Part shown: positions 13,981-20,897 of the stretch, in pieces
Layout of the letters: every line of letters starts with the position of its first letter
Numbering within the stretch: position 1 is the first letter of the stretch
Origin: Myxococcales bacterium UBA5297
Lineage (GTDB): Bacteria; Myxococcota; Myxococcia; Myxococcales; UBA5297
Assembly: GCA_002408385.1 (NCBI GenBank)
Contig: DHSB01000084.1
Location: forward strand, 2,943-28,602
Direction: 5' to 3'
Length of the DNA: 25,660 nt
Program-made: the position numbers and the translations under genes
The notes under the pieces: generated by a model
What the model saw: only the letters and a program-made list of their open reading frames with translations
Databases searched by the model: none
What the model was told of the DNA's origin: nothing

Positions 13981-14619
13981 TCAGTGGACGACGCGCACGG
14001 GCTGACTGGTGTAGCGCCCGAGCCACCGGAGGAGCGCGTCGCGGTATTCGCCGACTTCGCGCACGCCGGTGATCAGCCACTCGTCGCCGAAGACCACCGC
14101 GGGCAGCGCCTGGACCCCGTGGGCTATTGCGCTGCGGTGGGCGAGCTCGACGGCGCGGGTCGCGGCCTGGGAGTCGAAGGCGGTCACGAAGCGGGGCATG
14201 TCCAGGCCGACCGCGCCGGCGACCTCGAGGATGACGTCGCGGCGCGCGATGTTCATCCCGCCGCGGAAAGCGACCGCGCGCAGCCGCTCGAGCATCCTGC
14301 GCTGGGCCTCTTCGCCCTGCAGCAGCGCCGCCTCGAGCGCCACCAGCGGCGGGGTCGAGGAGCAGGGGGGATCGCCGCCGATCCAGACCGAGGAGCTGTA
14401 GCCCGCCCCCTCGGGCAACTTCGCCACCGAGCGCACGTGGCGCGCGAGGCGCTTGAGCTCCTTGTCGCTCGGGCGCGCCTCGAGAGGCCGCAAAGGGTAC
14501 GGGCGGGGCGTGACGTGCAGCGTGTCAGCGAACTCCTGCTCGAGCGCGGAGAGGCGGGCCGAGGCGACGGTGCAGTAGGCACAGAGGACGTCGTGGAAGA
14601 GAAGAACCGGGATGCGCAT
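13981..14619 (-). CDS. DsbA-family thioredoxin-like oxidoreductase
   Basis: A 212-residue protein with the thioredoxin-fold layout of the DSBA/FrnE group. The active-site pair is Cys13-Ala-Tyr-Cys16 in FHDVLCAYC at the end of the first strand. A helical insertion follows, and the cis-Pro loop is ALPAVVFG (Pro173). There is no signal peptide, so it is predicted to be cytoplasmic, where FrnE-like members act as thiol-disulfide isomerases or polyketide-related oxidoreductases. The ATG at 14619 gives MRIPVLLFHD, the expected first strand; the ribosome site is weak. The archaemetzincin gene upstream ends 132 bp away, beyond a hairpin. Substrate unknown. Confidence 0.85.
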   Translation of the reverse strand: MRIPVLLFHDVLCAYCTVASARLSALEQEFADTLHVTPRPYPLRPLEARPSDKELKRLARHVRSVAKLPEGAGYSSSVWIGGDPPCSSTPPLVALEAALLQGEEAQRRMLERLRAVAFRGGMNIARRDVILEVAGAVGLDMPRFVTAFDSQAATRAVELAHRSAIAHGVQALPAVVFGDEWLITGVREVGEYRDALLRWLGRYTSQPVRVVH

Positions 14620-14701
14620 TCCGCAGTGCTCTGGTCTTGGAGGGGCGCGGGAAAACGACGGCCATCCTAGTCAGCAGATGCGAGGGCGCAAGAGGGCGCT
14701 A

Positions 14702-14738
14702 CTCGAGGGAATACTTGGTGCTCCGAAGTATTCCCGAG
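14702..14738 (-). terminator. AT-rich hairpin after the archaemetzincin gene
   Basis: GGGAATACTT (14707-14716) pairs perfectly with AAGTATTCCC (14726-14735) around a 9-nt loop, extended by CTC/GAG across a 2-nt bulge. It lies 14 bp past the minus-strand archaemetzincin stop. There is no U-tract downstream. Its AT-rich stem is unusual in this GC-rich region, so a protein-binding site is an alternative to a terminator. Confidence 0.5.
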
Positions 14739-14751
14739 CAGGCGAGCCGCC

Positions 14752-15294
14752 CTAACGCCCGCGGGACAGGCGGGCAAGCTCGGCGCGGCAGTTGCTGCAA
14801 AGCGCCCGGGTCTTGCGGTCGGTGTCGGCGGCCAGAATCGCCGCGAACATCGGGCACCTGGCGTCTTCGCAGTGCGACAGGCCGAGCAGGTGCCCGACCT
14901 CGTGGAGCAGCTCGACCCGACCGCGGGCGCGCACCCGGTCCATGTCCTGCGGCTCGCCGTAGAACTCTGGCCGCAAGCGCGTCAGAGAGAGGAGCGAGGC
15001 ACCGCTCTCCCGGTCGGATTCGCCGAAGACGAAGTCGAGCTCCGGCACGAAGAGATCGATCTCGGTCAGGCCGAGGACGCCGATCTGCTTCTTCGCCCGC
15101 ATCGCCGCCAGTCGCCGCAGGATTGCGCTGGAGTGGTACTGGTTGCGGTCCTTGTTGAAGGCGTACTTCGGGTCGGCAAGCGAGCTGCCGACCACCGTCT
15201 CGACGCCAAGGGTGACCGCGAGCGGCTCGGCGAGCTCTCTGAAGAGCGCACGAGACGCGGTTCCGATAGGAACGAGCTGGACCACCCCTGCCAT
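14752..15294 (-). CDS. archaemetzincin zinc metalloprotease
   Basis: A 180-residue protein with the archaemetzincin signature. HEVGHLLGLSHC (131-142) is the HExxHxxGxxHC zinc site with Glu132 as the general base. It is followed by Cys147 and Met149 (the Met-turn, CPM) and then Cys166-x2-Cys169 (CSNC), which build the structural second zinc site of this family. Upstream strands include QIGVLGLTEIDLFVPELDFVFGE, seen here as QIGVLGLTEIDLFVPELDF, typical of AMZ proteins. Length is normal. The physiological substrate of bacterial and archaeal members is unknown. No signal peptide, so cytoplasmic. ATG at 15294. The unassigned gene upstream ends 34 bp away on the same strand, so the two may be cotranscribed. 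Confidence 0.94.
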   Translation of the reverse strand: MAGVVQLVPIGTASRALFRELAEPLAVTLGVETVVGSSLADPKYAFNKDRNQYHSSAILRRLAAMRAKKQIGVLGLTEIDLFVPELDFVFGESDRESGASLLSLTRLRPEFYGEPQDMDRVRARGRVELLHEVGHLLGLSHCEDARCPMFAAILAADTDRKTRALCSNCRAELARLSRGR

Positions 15295-15328
15295 CGGCTG
15301 TCGAGACTAGGACGAAGAGGCCAAACCG

Positions 15329-15928
15329 TCAAAGAATACGGCTATCAGCGCGCGGCGCGGCAGCGTGCGGTTTTGCGGGCTCCAGCGGATGGCCGAGCGC
15401 GTGGGCGAGCCGCGGCACACACGCCGCTGCCAGGTCCGAGGCGACCTCGCGCAGAGTGGCTGCCGCGCGGGGAACTCGAAGAGCTCGGGGTCGCTCGACT
15501 CGGAAAGAGGAGAAGAGCGCGACCGCCTCGGCGTCGAGCTGCCGGGCACAGGCGAGGGCGCTCATCGCGCAGGGGCCGGCCCCCGCGAGCACAGGCCTGC
15601 CGACCCCGCGCAGCCAGAGCAGGCTCCCCGCCGCTCGAAGCGACGGCTCGGCGGCCGGTGGGTTCGCCGCGACCACCAGGCTCGCGATCCCGAGCTGCAT
15701 CAGGTGTTTGCCGAGGTGCGCGAAGACCGGGTGGTAATCGGAGGGGCCGACGAAGACGGCTGCTACCCGCGCGCCGTCCGGCTTCCACAGACGAGCGAGG
15801 AACGGCCCGTCGGGCCTCGCAATGCTCGCAGAGCGGGAGCCGTCCGGGAGGGGCGCCAACTCGACTGCGCAAAGCCGCGCCCAAGGTGCTTCCGGTGAGC
15901 CCAGGACCTCACCATGAGCGCTCCGCAA
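15329..15928 (-). CDS. unassigned protein, possible degenerate alpha/beta-hydrolase fold
   Basis: A 199-residue protein I do not recognise. GC-rich third positions on this strand and an alternating strand-helix pattern support it as a gene. Segments such as ARVAAVFVGPSDYHPVFAHL, GKHLMQLGIASLVVAANPP and GRPVLAGAGPCAMSALACA read like the strand-turn-helix units of an alpha/beta hydrolase. The usual G-x-S-x-G elbow is replaced by GAGPCAMS, so catalysis by Ser is doubtful. A Cys nucleophile or a non-enzymatic role is possible. The start is uncertain: TTG at 15928 is the furthest, without a clear ribosome-binding site, and a later start would remove part of the N-terminus. It precedes archaemetzincin by 34 bp and is divergent from truA. 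Confidence 0.62.
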   Translation of the reverse strand: MRSAHGEVLGSPEAPWARLCAVELAPLPDGSRSASIARPDGPFLARLWKPDGARVAAVFVGPSDYHPVFAHLGKHLMQLGIASLVVAANPPAAEPSLRAAGSLLWLRGVGRPVLAGAGPCAMSALACARQLDAEAVALFSSFRVERPRALRVPRAAATLREVASDLAAACVPRLAHALGHPLEPAKPHAAAPRADSRIL

Positions 15929-15974
15929 ACCAATTGAGTAGGGTGGGCCGCTTCGTCCAAACCTACCATCCGAC

Positions 15975-15996
15975 CGGCCGCGCCAGGCGCCGGCCG
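15975..15996. promoter_or_regulatory. GC-rich hairpin between the divergent genes before truA
   Basis: CGGCCGCGCC (15975-15984) pairs with GGCGCCGGCCG (15986-15996) with one bulged base, about 25 bp before the truA start. It could be a leader structure of truA. The role is not known. Confidence 0.35.
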
Positions 15997-16020
15997 CCCG
16001 CTCGGAAGAGGGAACCGGGG

Positions 16021-16773
16021 ATGCGCAAGATCAAGCTCACGCTCGAGTACGACGGGACCGACTACGTCGGCTGGCAGGTGCAGCCGAATGGCCGCTCCAT
16101 CCAGGGCGAGCTCGAGAAGGCGCTGGGGACCATCCTGAAAGAACCGGTGAAGGTGACGGGCTCGGGCCGCACCGACGCCGGCGTCCATGCGCTCGCGCAG
16201 GTGGCGAGCTTCGGCACTGAAAGGACGGTCCCGCTCAAGGCCTTCGTCGCCGGGGCCAGCGGGCTGCTGCCGCGCGACATCGCGGTGGTCAAGGCCGAGG
16301 AGGTCGGCGAGAGCTTCGATGCGCGCCGCTCGGCGCGGGGAAAGATCTACCGGTACCGGATCGTCAACCGCCCCTGCCGCGCGCCGCTCGAGCGCCGCTT
16401 CGCGTGGGAGATCTTTCGTCCGCTCGACTGCGAGGCGATGCGGCGCGCCGGCGCAGCCCTCCTCGGGCGGCACGATTTCAGCGCCTTTCGCGCGAGTGAC
16501 TGCGAAGCGGCCACCACCGTGCGCCAGGTGCGCCGGCTCGCGGTGCAGCGCGCCGACGAGATCGTCACCGTGGAGATCGAGGCGACGGCCTTCCTCAAGC
16601 ACATGGTGCGCAACATCGTCGGCACGCTCGTCGAGGTGGGGCTCGGGCGGCGCGCCGTCGAATCGGTCGCCGAGGTGCTCGCCTGCGGCGATCGCGGCGA
16701 GGCGGGGGTGACCGCGCCGGCGCACGGGCTCTGCCTGGTGAAGGTCTTCTACGAGGGAGAGCACGCGACTTGA
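16021..16773 (+). CDS. truA: tRNA pseudouridine synthase A
   Basis: A 250-residue enzyme that converts uridines 38-40 in the tRNA anticodon arm to pseudouridine. The catalytic Asp is Asp52 in GSGRTDAGVHALAQ. Other family blocks are LTLEYDGTDYVGWQ, RSIQGELE, ARRSARGKIYRYRI, GRHDFSAFRASDCE and AFLKHMVRNIVGTL. Length is standard. ATG at 16021 follows a GGAAGAGGGAA ribosome-binding region. The stop codon lies inside the string CTTGACGG just before the next gene, 25 bp away. The downstream gene has its own -10-like element, so the two may or may not share a transcript. Confidence 0.97.
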   Translation: MRKIKLTLEYDGTDYVGWQVQPNGRSIQGELEKALGTILKEPVKVTGSGRTDAGVHALAQVASFGTERTVPLKAFVAGASGLLPRDIAVVKAEEVGESFDARRSARGKIYRYRIVNRPCRAPLERRFAWEIFRPLDCEAMRRAGAALLGRHDFSAFRASDCEAATTVRQVRRLAVQRADEIVTVEIEATAFLKHMVRNIVGTLVEVGLGRRAVESVAEVLACGDRGEAGVTAPAHGLCLVKVFYEGEHAT

Positions 16774-16785
16774 CGGTCCGCGCGC

Positions 16786-16791
16786 TATACT
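16786..16791 (+). promoter_or_regulatory. -10-like element placed for a leaderless transcript
   Basis: TATACT (16786-16791) followed by CCGCCGC lies only 7 bp before the GTG at 16799. A start of transcription about 7 nt after the -10 would fall on or next to the start codon. No matching -35 is visible at 17 bp. Confidence 0.4.
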
Positions 16792-16798
16792 CCGCCGC

Positions 16799-17542
16799 GT
16801 GATCCAGACGAAGAAGCCGCCTTCGCCCCTGAAGAAATCGATGCGAAACCTGCAGCTCGGGTTTTCGCTCGGTGTTGCCGCGTTCCTGCTGGGGATCCTC
16901 ATCAGCTCCAGGCTGTCGGTTGTGCTCTACGGCACGCTGGCCTCTGTCGAATCGGGGCTCGTTCGCTATGCCGCGGCCGCGCTGATGCGCGAGCTGCCGG
17001 TGCTCGTCATCGCGCCGCTCATCGCCTACGTCGCCGGGCTCTATCTCGAAGGCCCGCGCTGGGTCCTCGCGTGGTCGATGGTCGTCGGCGCGCAGGTCTT
17101 TCCCGTTGCCGTGGAGCTGGTCACTGGCACCGCCGAATACGCGCTCGCTCCGGCCCAGCTCGTCCTGCTTATCGGAAGCACGATAGCGGCGGGCTTTCTG
17201 TGCGGATGGGCGCTCGGGCGGGGCCAGAAGAGGGCGCGCCGTGAGCCTGCTGCGGCCAAGGTGCCCGAGCCCGTCGTCGCCGGCGGGCCCCTCTCGAAGA
17301 TCGATTTCACGGCGGTGAAGAAGGCCGTCGAAGCTTCAGAGCCGGCCGGGGACACAGCGGCTGTCGCAGGTTTGGTGGCCGAGCCTGGGACTGAGTCCGA
17401 GTCCGGAGCCGAGCCCGAGAGCAAGTCCAAGACCGAGCCGGCGTCCCCTGCAGAGGCCGACAAGGCCGAGCCCGAGCCCAAGCCGGCGCCCGCTGCAGAG
17501 GCCGACAAGGCCGAGGTCGATTCGACCAAGACGTGCACCTGA
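16799..17542 (+). CDS. four-helix membrane protein with acidic Ala/Glu/Lys/Pro tail
   Basis: A 247-residue protein I do not recognise. A basic N-terminus (MIQTKKPPSPLKKSMR) precedes four hydrophobic segments at about 20-42, 56-76, 80-101 and 110-133. A cytoplasmic-type basic stretch GRGQKRARR follows, and then a low-complexity tail of about 100 residues rich in Glu, Ala, Pro and Lys, with the repeat AEADKAEPEPKPAPAAEADKAE. The tail is probably disordered. The GTG at 16799 is the only start giving the basic end; there is no ribosome-binding site, and a -10-like element sits 7 bp upstream, which fits a leaderless mRNA. It lies 25 bp after truA. Function unknown. Confidence 0.75.
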   Translation: MIQTKKPPSPLKKSMRNLQLGFSLGVAAFLLGILISSRLSVVLYGTLASVESGLVRYAAAALMRELPVLVIAPLIAYVAGLYLEGPRWVLAWSMVVGAQVFPVAVELVTGTAEYALAPAQLVLLIGSTIAAGFLCGWALGRGQKRARREPAAAKVPEPVVAGGPLSKIDFTAVKKAVEASEPAGDTAAVAGLVAEPGTESESGAEPESKSKTEPASPAEADKAEPEPKPAPAAEADKAEVDSTKTCT

Positions 17543-17824
17543 TCGACGGTCGAGAGTCGACGTTCGAGAGTCGAGAGCAGAGGACCTCAGCACGAGAGGC
17601 CTGCTCAAGCCGGCTTTGGCCCGGGGAAGACTGACTCGCTGCAACGGCTCTCGCGCTTCGAGGCCTCGAGTCACGGGGGCAAGGGGCGAGAGATGCCCCA
17701 GCCAACTCCCGAGCTTTCGCCTGCAACCGCTCGGCTCGGGCAGCAGTGAGCGCCGTGGGTGTCGTTCGGTGGCGACCGACGGCGACCGCCCGTCGCTTGC
17801 TGTGCCAGCGCCGTCCCGGTCGTG
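17543..17824. other. intergenic region before tyrS
   Basis: Together with the tyrS leader to 17892, this is a gap of 350 bp. It contains two copies of TCGAGAGTCGA 14 bp apart (17550-17560, 17564-17574), giving a short GAGAGTCGA-type direct repeat just after the preceding stop. No gene is supported. No T-box antiterminator of the sort that controls some tyrS genes was recognised. Confidence 0.45.
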
Positions 17825-17830
17825 TATCGT
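17825..17830 (+). promoter_or_regulatory. -10-like element upstream of tyrS
   Basis: TATCGT (17825-17830) followed by GCCCCG lies 62 bp before the tyrS start and matches the element before the RimK-type gene (TATCGTGC shared exactly). The best -35 candidate, TTGCTG at 17797, is 22 bp away, which is too far for a standard promoter. Confidence 0.35.
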
Positions 17831-17892
17831 GCCCCGCCGTGCAACCTGCCCCGGGCCCTTCGCGCGCCCGGTGACGAGGAAAGCTGAGAGCC

Positions 17893-19149
17893 ATGGCTTC
17901 GCTTCTGCGTACCGTTACCCCTGAAGAGCAGTTCCATGAGGTCACCCGCGCCGCGGTGGACATCCACGTCGCCCAGGAGCTCAAGGACAAGCTCAAGAAG
18001 TCCTACGAGACCGAGACGCCGCTGACGATCAAGGCTGGCTTCGATCCGACCGCGCCGGACCTGCACCTCGGCCACACGGTCCTCCTTTTCCGCATGAAGC
18101 GCTTCCAGGACTTCGGGCACAAGGTCGTGTTCCTCATCGGCGACTTCACCGGGATGATCGGCGATCCGACAGGCAAGAACGCGACGCGCCCGCCCCTGAC
18201 GCTCGAGCAGGTCGCGGCCAACGCCGAGACCTACAAGCGCCAGGTCTTCAAGATCCTCGACCCGGAGCGCACCGAGGTGCGCTTCAACAGCGAATGGCTC
18301 GGCAAGATGTCTGGCCCGGACCTCATCCGCCTCGCGGCGCGCTACCCGGTCGCTCGCATGCTCGAGCGCGACGACTTCAAGAAGCGCTACCGCGAGGGTC
18401 GCTCAATCGCCATCCACGAGTTCCTCTATCCGCTGCTTCAGGGCTACGACTCGGTCGCGCTCGACGTCGACGCCGAGCTCGGCGGCTCGGATCAGCTCTT
18501 CAACCTGCTCGTCGGCCGCGATCTGATGAAGGACTACGGCAAGGTGCCGCAGGTCGTGCTCACCGGCCCGATCCTCGAGGGGCTCGACGCGAAGCTCGTC
18601 GAGGGGAAGATCGTCGGCGACAAGATGTCCAAGTCCCTGGACAACTACGTTGGAATCGACGAGCCGCCCGGGACCATGTTCGGCAAGCTGATGTCGGTCA
18701 CCGACGACTTGATGTGGCGCTACTACGAGCTGCTCTCGTCGCTCTCGACCCAGGAGATTGCGGACATCAAGGCGTCGGTCGCTGCCGGCAAGCTGCACCC
18801 GAAGGCCGCGAAGGTGCGCTTCGCCAAGGAGATGGTGACGCGCTTCCACTCGGCGGCAGAGGCCGACAGGGCCGAAGAGGAGTTCGAGCGCGTTCACGCC
18901 CGGCGCGAGCTTCCGGAGGAGATCGAGGAGAAGCACTACGCGCTCGGCGGCATGTCCTCGGCCGGTCTGCTCAAGGTGATGAGCGACCTTGGCCTGGCGA
19001 GCTCGAACAGCGAGGCGCGCCGCCTGGTGGTCCAGGGCGGGGTGAGCGTCAATGGCGAGCGCGCCAATGACGTGCGCGCGAGCCTGGAGCCGGGCGAGTA
19101 CCTGCTGCAAGTCGGCAAGCGAAAGTTCCTGAGGGTGAAGATCGCGTAG
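17893..19149 (+). CDS. tyrS: tyrosyl-tRNA synthetase
   Basis: A 418-residue class I aminoacyl-tRNA synthetase that attaches tyrosine to tRNA-Tyr. The HIGH motif is HLGH (58-61) in [10 protein letters not shown], and the KMSKS loop is exact at 244-248. The tyrosine-pocket segment [13 protein letters not shown] and [15 protein letters not shown] are typical. The C-terminal S4-type RNA-binding domain is in [20 protein letters not shown] and following (about 356-418). Length is full. ATG at 17893 with GAGGAAAG about 10 nt upstream. It is followed by a hairpin terminator, so it ends its transcript. Confidence 0.97.
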   Translation: MASLLRTVTPEEQFHEVTRAAVDIHVAQELKDKLKKSYETETPLTIKAGFDPTAPDLHLGHTVLLFRMKRFQDFGHKVVFLIGDFTGMIGDPTGKNATRPPLTLEQVAANAETYKRQVFKILDPERTEVRFNSEWLGKMSGPDLIRLAARYPVARMLERDDFKKRYREGRSIAIHEFLYPLLQGYDSVALDVDAELGGSDQLFNLLVGRDLMKDYGKVPQVVLTGPILEGLDAKLVEGKIVGDKMSKSLDNYVGIDEPPGTMFGKLMSVTDDLMWRYYELLSSLSTQEIADIKASVAAGKLHPKAAKVRFAKEMVTRFHSAAEADRAEEEFERVHARRELPEEIEEKHYALGGMSSAGLLKVMSDLGLASSNSEARRLVVQGGVSVNGERANDVRASLEPGEYLLQVGKRKFLRVKIA

Positions 19150-19183
19150 GCGGGTTCGAGCCGGTCGCCCGGAGGGGCCTCGA

Positions 19184-19202
19184 GCGCGGGAGCTGCCCGC
19201 GC
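19184..19202 (+). terminator. hairpin after tyrS
   Basis: GCGCGGG (19184-19190), AGCTG loop and CCCGCGC (19196-19202) form a perfect 7-bp GC stem 34 bp past the tyrS stop. The following sequence CGGGTCCCTTTC has only a short T run. Confidence 0.6.
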
Positions 19203-19391
19203 CGGGTCCCTTTCGCTCCACGGCTCCGCGATGATGCGAAGACATGAAAGCGCTCGGGCAGTGCCATCTGCTCGGTGGTTGCGCGGCGCGTGCCTGGAAC
19301 CATGCCCCCCGGGGCGACGCGCGCGCAGGAGGCGCGTGGCAGCCCGCTGATTGCTTGCCGCGGCCAGCGAGGCGGAGGATCCGGCGGCGCA

Positions 19392-19398
19392 AAGGAGG
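19392..19398 (+). promoter_or_regulatory. perfect ribosome-binding site for the Cys-repeat lipoprotein
   Basis: AAGGAGG lies 7 nt before ATG 19406 and directs the start to the residue that gives a clean lipoprotein signal, over a possible longer start at 19244. Confidence 0.8.
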
Positions 19399-19405
19399 GA
19401 CCTCG

Positions 19406-20776
19406 ATGCTTCATTACGTTCGGATGCTTCTCGTACTGTCGCTGGTTGCCACGGCCTGCCGAGGCTCGGAGGCCGAACCGGACTCAAACACTCCGGCGGA
19501 TGCGTCGGCGGACGCGGGTACCGGAGGGCCCGACGGCTCGGTGACCGGTCCCGACAGCAGCAGCGGCACGTTCTTCCTCGATCTGAGCAGCAACTTCGTG
19601 GAGCCGAGCATCGCCACCGACGCGGACGGAGGGGTCCACGTCGCCTACCGGGCCTACACCTCGGTAGATGGCAAGTACCCGGTCCGGTACGCGTACTGCG
19701 CCTCGCGTTGCGGCGAGGCGGATTCCTGGATCGCGTTCGACATCGGCCTCTCGGGGATCGGCGGAGCCTTCCCGAGCCTGGCCCTCGATGCCGCCGGCAG
19801 GCCGCACGTCGCGTGGTTCCGTTCCGACGACTGGCTGGGAAGCGACGGCGCCTTCTGGCTGGCGAGGTGCGAGGCGGGCTGCTCGCAGCCGGCGAGCTGG
19901 ACGGCTGGCGAAGCATTCCAGACCGAGGCGCTCTCGCCAGAAGGTGACCGCTATTTCGGTATCGACCCGGGCGGCAGCGCCGTCATCGTCCATAGAGGCG
20001 CGAGCACGGCCCTCTTCGCCTCCTGCACCCAGGGCTGCACCGATGCTGCGGGCTGGCGGCAGACCGATCTTTCGATCAGGCGGGGCTACAACTTCGCGGT
20101 CGCCTTCGCCGGGCCGGGCAAGCCGCGCTTCGCCTTCACGAGCGAGGGCGACCTCTACTACTTCGAGTGTGGGGGCAACTGTGGGGACGCCTCGAGCTGG
20201 AGCGGCGGCGGGCTCTTCGGAATTGGCAGCGGCGGCCGGTTCGACCTGCGAACAGACCGTAGCGGCCGGCCTCGAATCGCGCTCTATGAGGGCTACCTCG
20301 CCGACGCGCCGCAGAACGAGAAGACCTACTACGCCTGGTGTGATTCGGGCTGTTCGGCCGCATCGGCCTGGAGCTCGGCGCTGGTCGATGTCCCCGACCG
20401 CTTTGGGGAGGAGGGACTCGCGCTCGTCATGGATGCGGACGACCGACCGTGGATCGCGGGCGGCATCGACGACTACATGCAGTCGCTCTATGGCGTAGGG
20501 ATCGCAATCTGCGACCAGGGGTGCGAATCAGACGGTGCCCAGTGGCGGAGCGTGCTCGTCGCGAGCGTCGATGACCTCGAAGCAAGCGACCCTGTTCCCG
20601 TCGCGTCGGGGTGCTCGATCTCGGTGTGGAACGTCGTTGGCAAAGACGTCAGCCTTTCGCTCGACCCCGCGGGCCAGCCTCGCCTTGCCTATGGTGCCAC
20701 GCACGGGCAGGGCGGCTCGTGCAGCGTGCACGACGACCTGGCTCTGATTCGGCTCACGGTGCTCGCATCTGACTAG
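19406..20776 (+). CDS. lipoprotein with six C-x3-C-x5/6-W repeats, probable beta-propeller
   Basis: A 456-residue predicted lipoprotein: signal MLHYVRMLLVLSLVATAC with Cys18, then a linker rich in Asp, Ala, Gly, Pro and Ser (about 20-54), then repeats to the end. Six units each hold Cys-x3-Cys followed by Trp: Cys98/102/Trp108, 155/159/165, 207/211/217, 255/259/265, 312/316/322 and 369/373/380. Spacing is 48-57 residues, the size of a propeller blade. Strands such as PSIATDADGGVHVAYR, PSLALDAAGRPHVAWFR and LALVMDADDRPWIAG precede them. Paired Cys probably form one disulfide per blade, consistent with export. I know of similar proteins in Myxococcota but no function. A longer start at 19244 lacks a signal sequence. 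Stand-alone gene, terminator-bounded on the left. Confidence 0.88.
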   Translation: MLHYVRMLLVLSLVATACRGSEAEPDSNTPADASADAGTGGPDGSVTGPDSSSGTFFLDLSSNFVEPSIATDADGGVHVAYRAYTSVDGKYPVRYAYCASRCGEADSWIAFDIGLSGIGGAFPSLALDAAGRPHVAWFRSDDWLGSDGAFWLARCEAGCSQPASWTAGEAFQTEALSPEGDRYFGIDPGGSAVIVHRGASTALFASCTQGCTDAAGWRQTDLSIRRGYNFAVAFAGPGKPRFAFTSEGDLYYFECGGNCGDASSWSGGGLFGIGSGGRFDLRTDRSGRPRIALYEGYLADAPQNEKTYYAWCDSGCSAASAWSSALVDVPDRFGEEGLALVMDADDRPWIAGGIDDYMQSLYGVGIAICDQGCESDGAQWRSVLVASVDDLEASDPVPVASGCSISVWNVVGKDVSLSLDPAGQPRLAYGATHGQGGSCSVHDDLALIRLTVLASD

Positions 20777-20897
20777 CGAATCGGCAGGCCGCGAGTGGGA
20801 CATGTAGGTGCCCAGTTTCCTCAGGGTTTTGGCTGGAAAGCGCAACTTCCGGTACTGCTCGGACGATACTTCAATCGCACACCACGAGGAGGTTGTC

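Noticed and set aside
16770..16791. Sigma-70 promoter TTGACG/TATACT after truA
   Set aside because: The spacer is only 10 bp, too short. Only the -10-like element is kept as a candidate, and TTGACG contains the truA stop codon.
17543..17892. T-box riboswitch upstream of tyrS
   Set aside because: No T-box consensus, specifier-loop layout or antiterminator/terminator pair was seen. T-boxes are also uncommon outside Gram-positive lineages.
19150..19175. tRNA T-arm-like GGTTCGAGCC
   Set aside because: No acceptor stem, anticodon arm or CCA end can be built around it. It is in the spacer after tyrS.
19244..19405. Longer start of the Cys-repeat lipoprotein
   Set aside because: The upstream 54 residues would bury the signal sequence, and the perfect AAGGAGG sits before ATG 19406.
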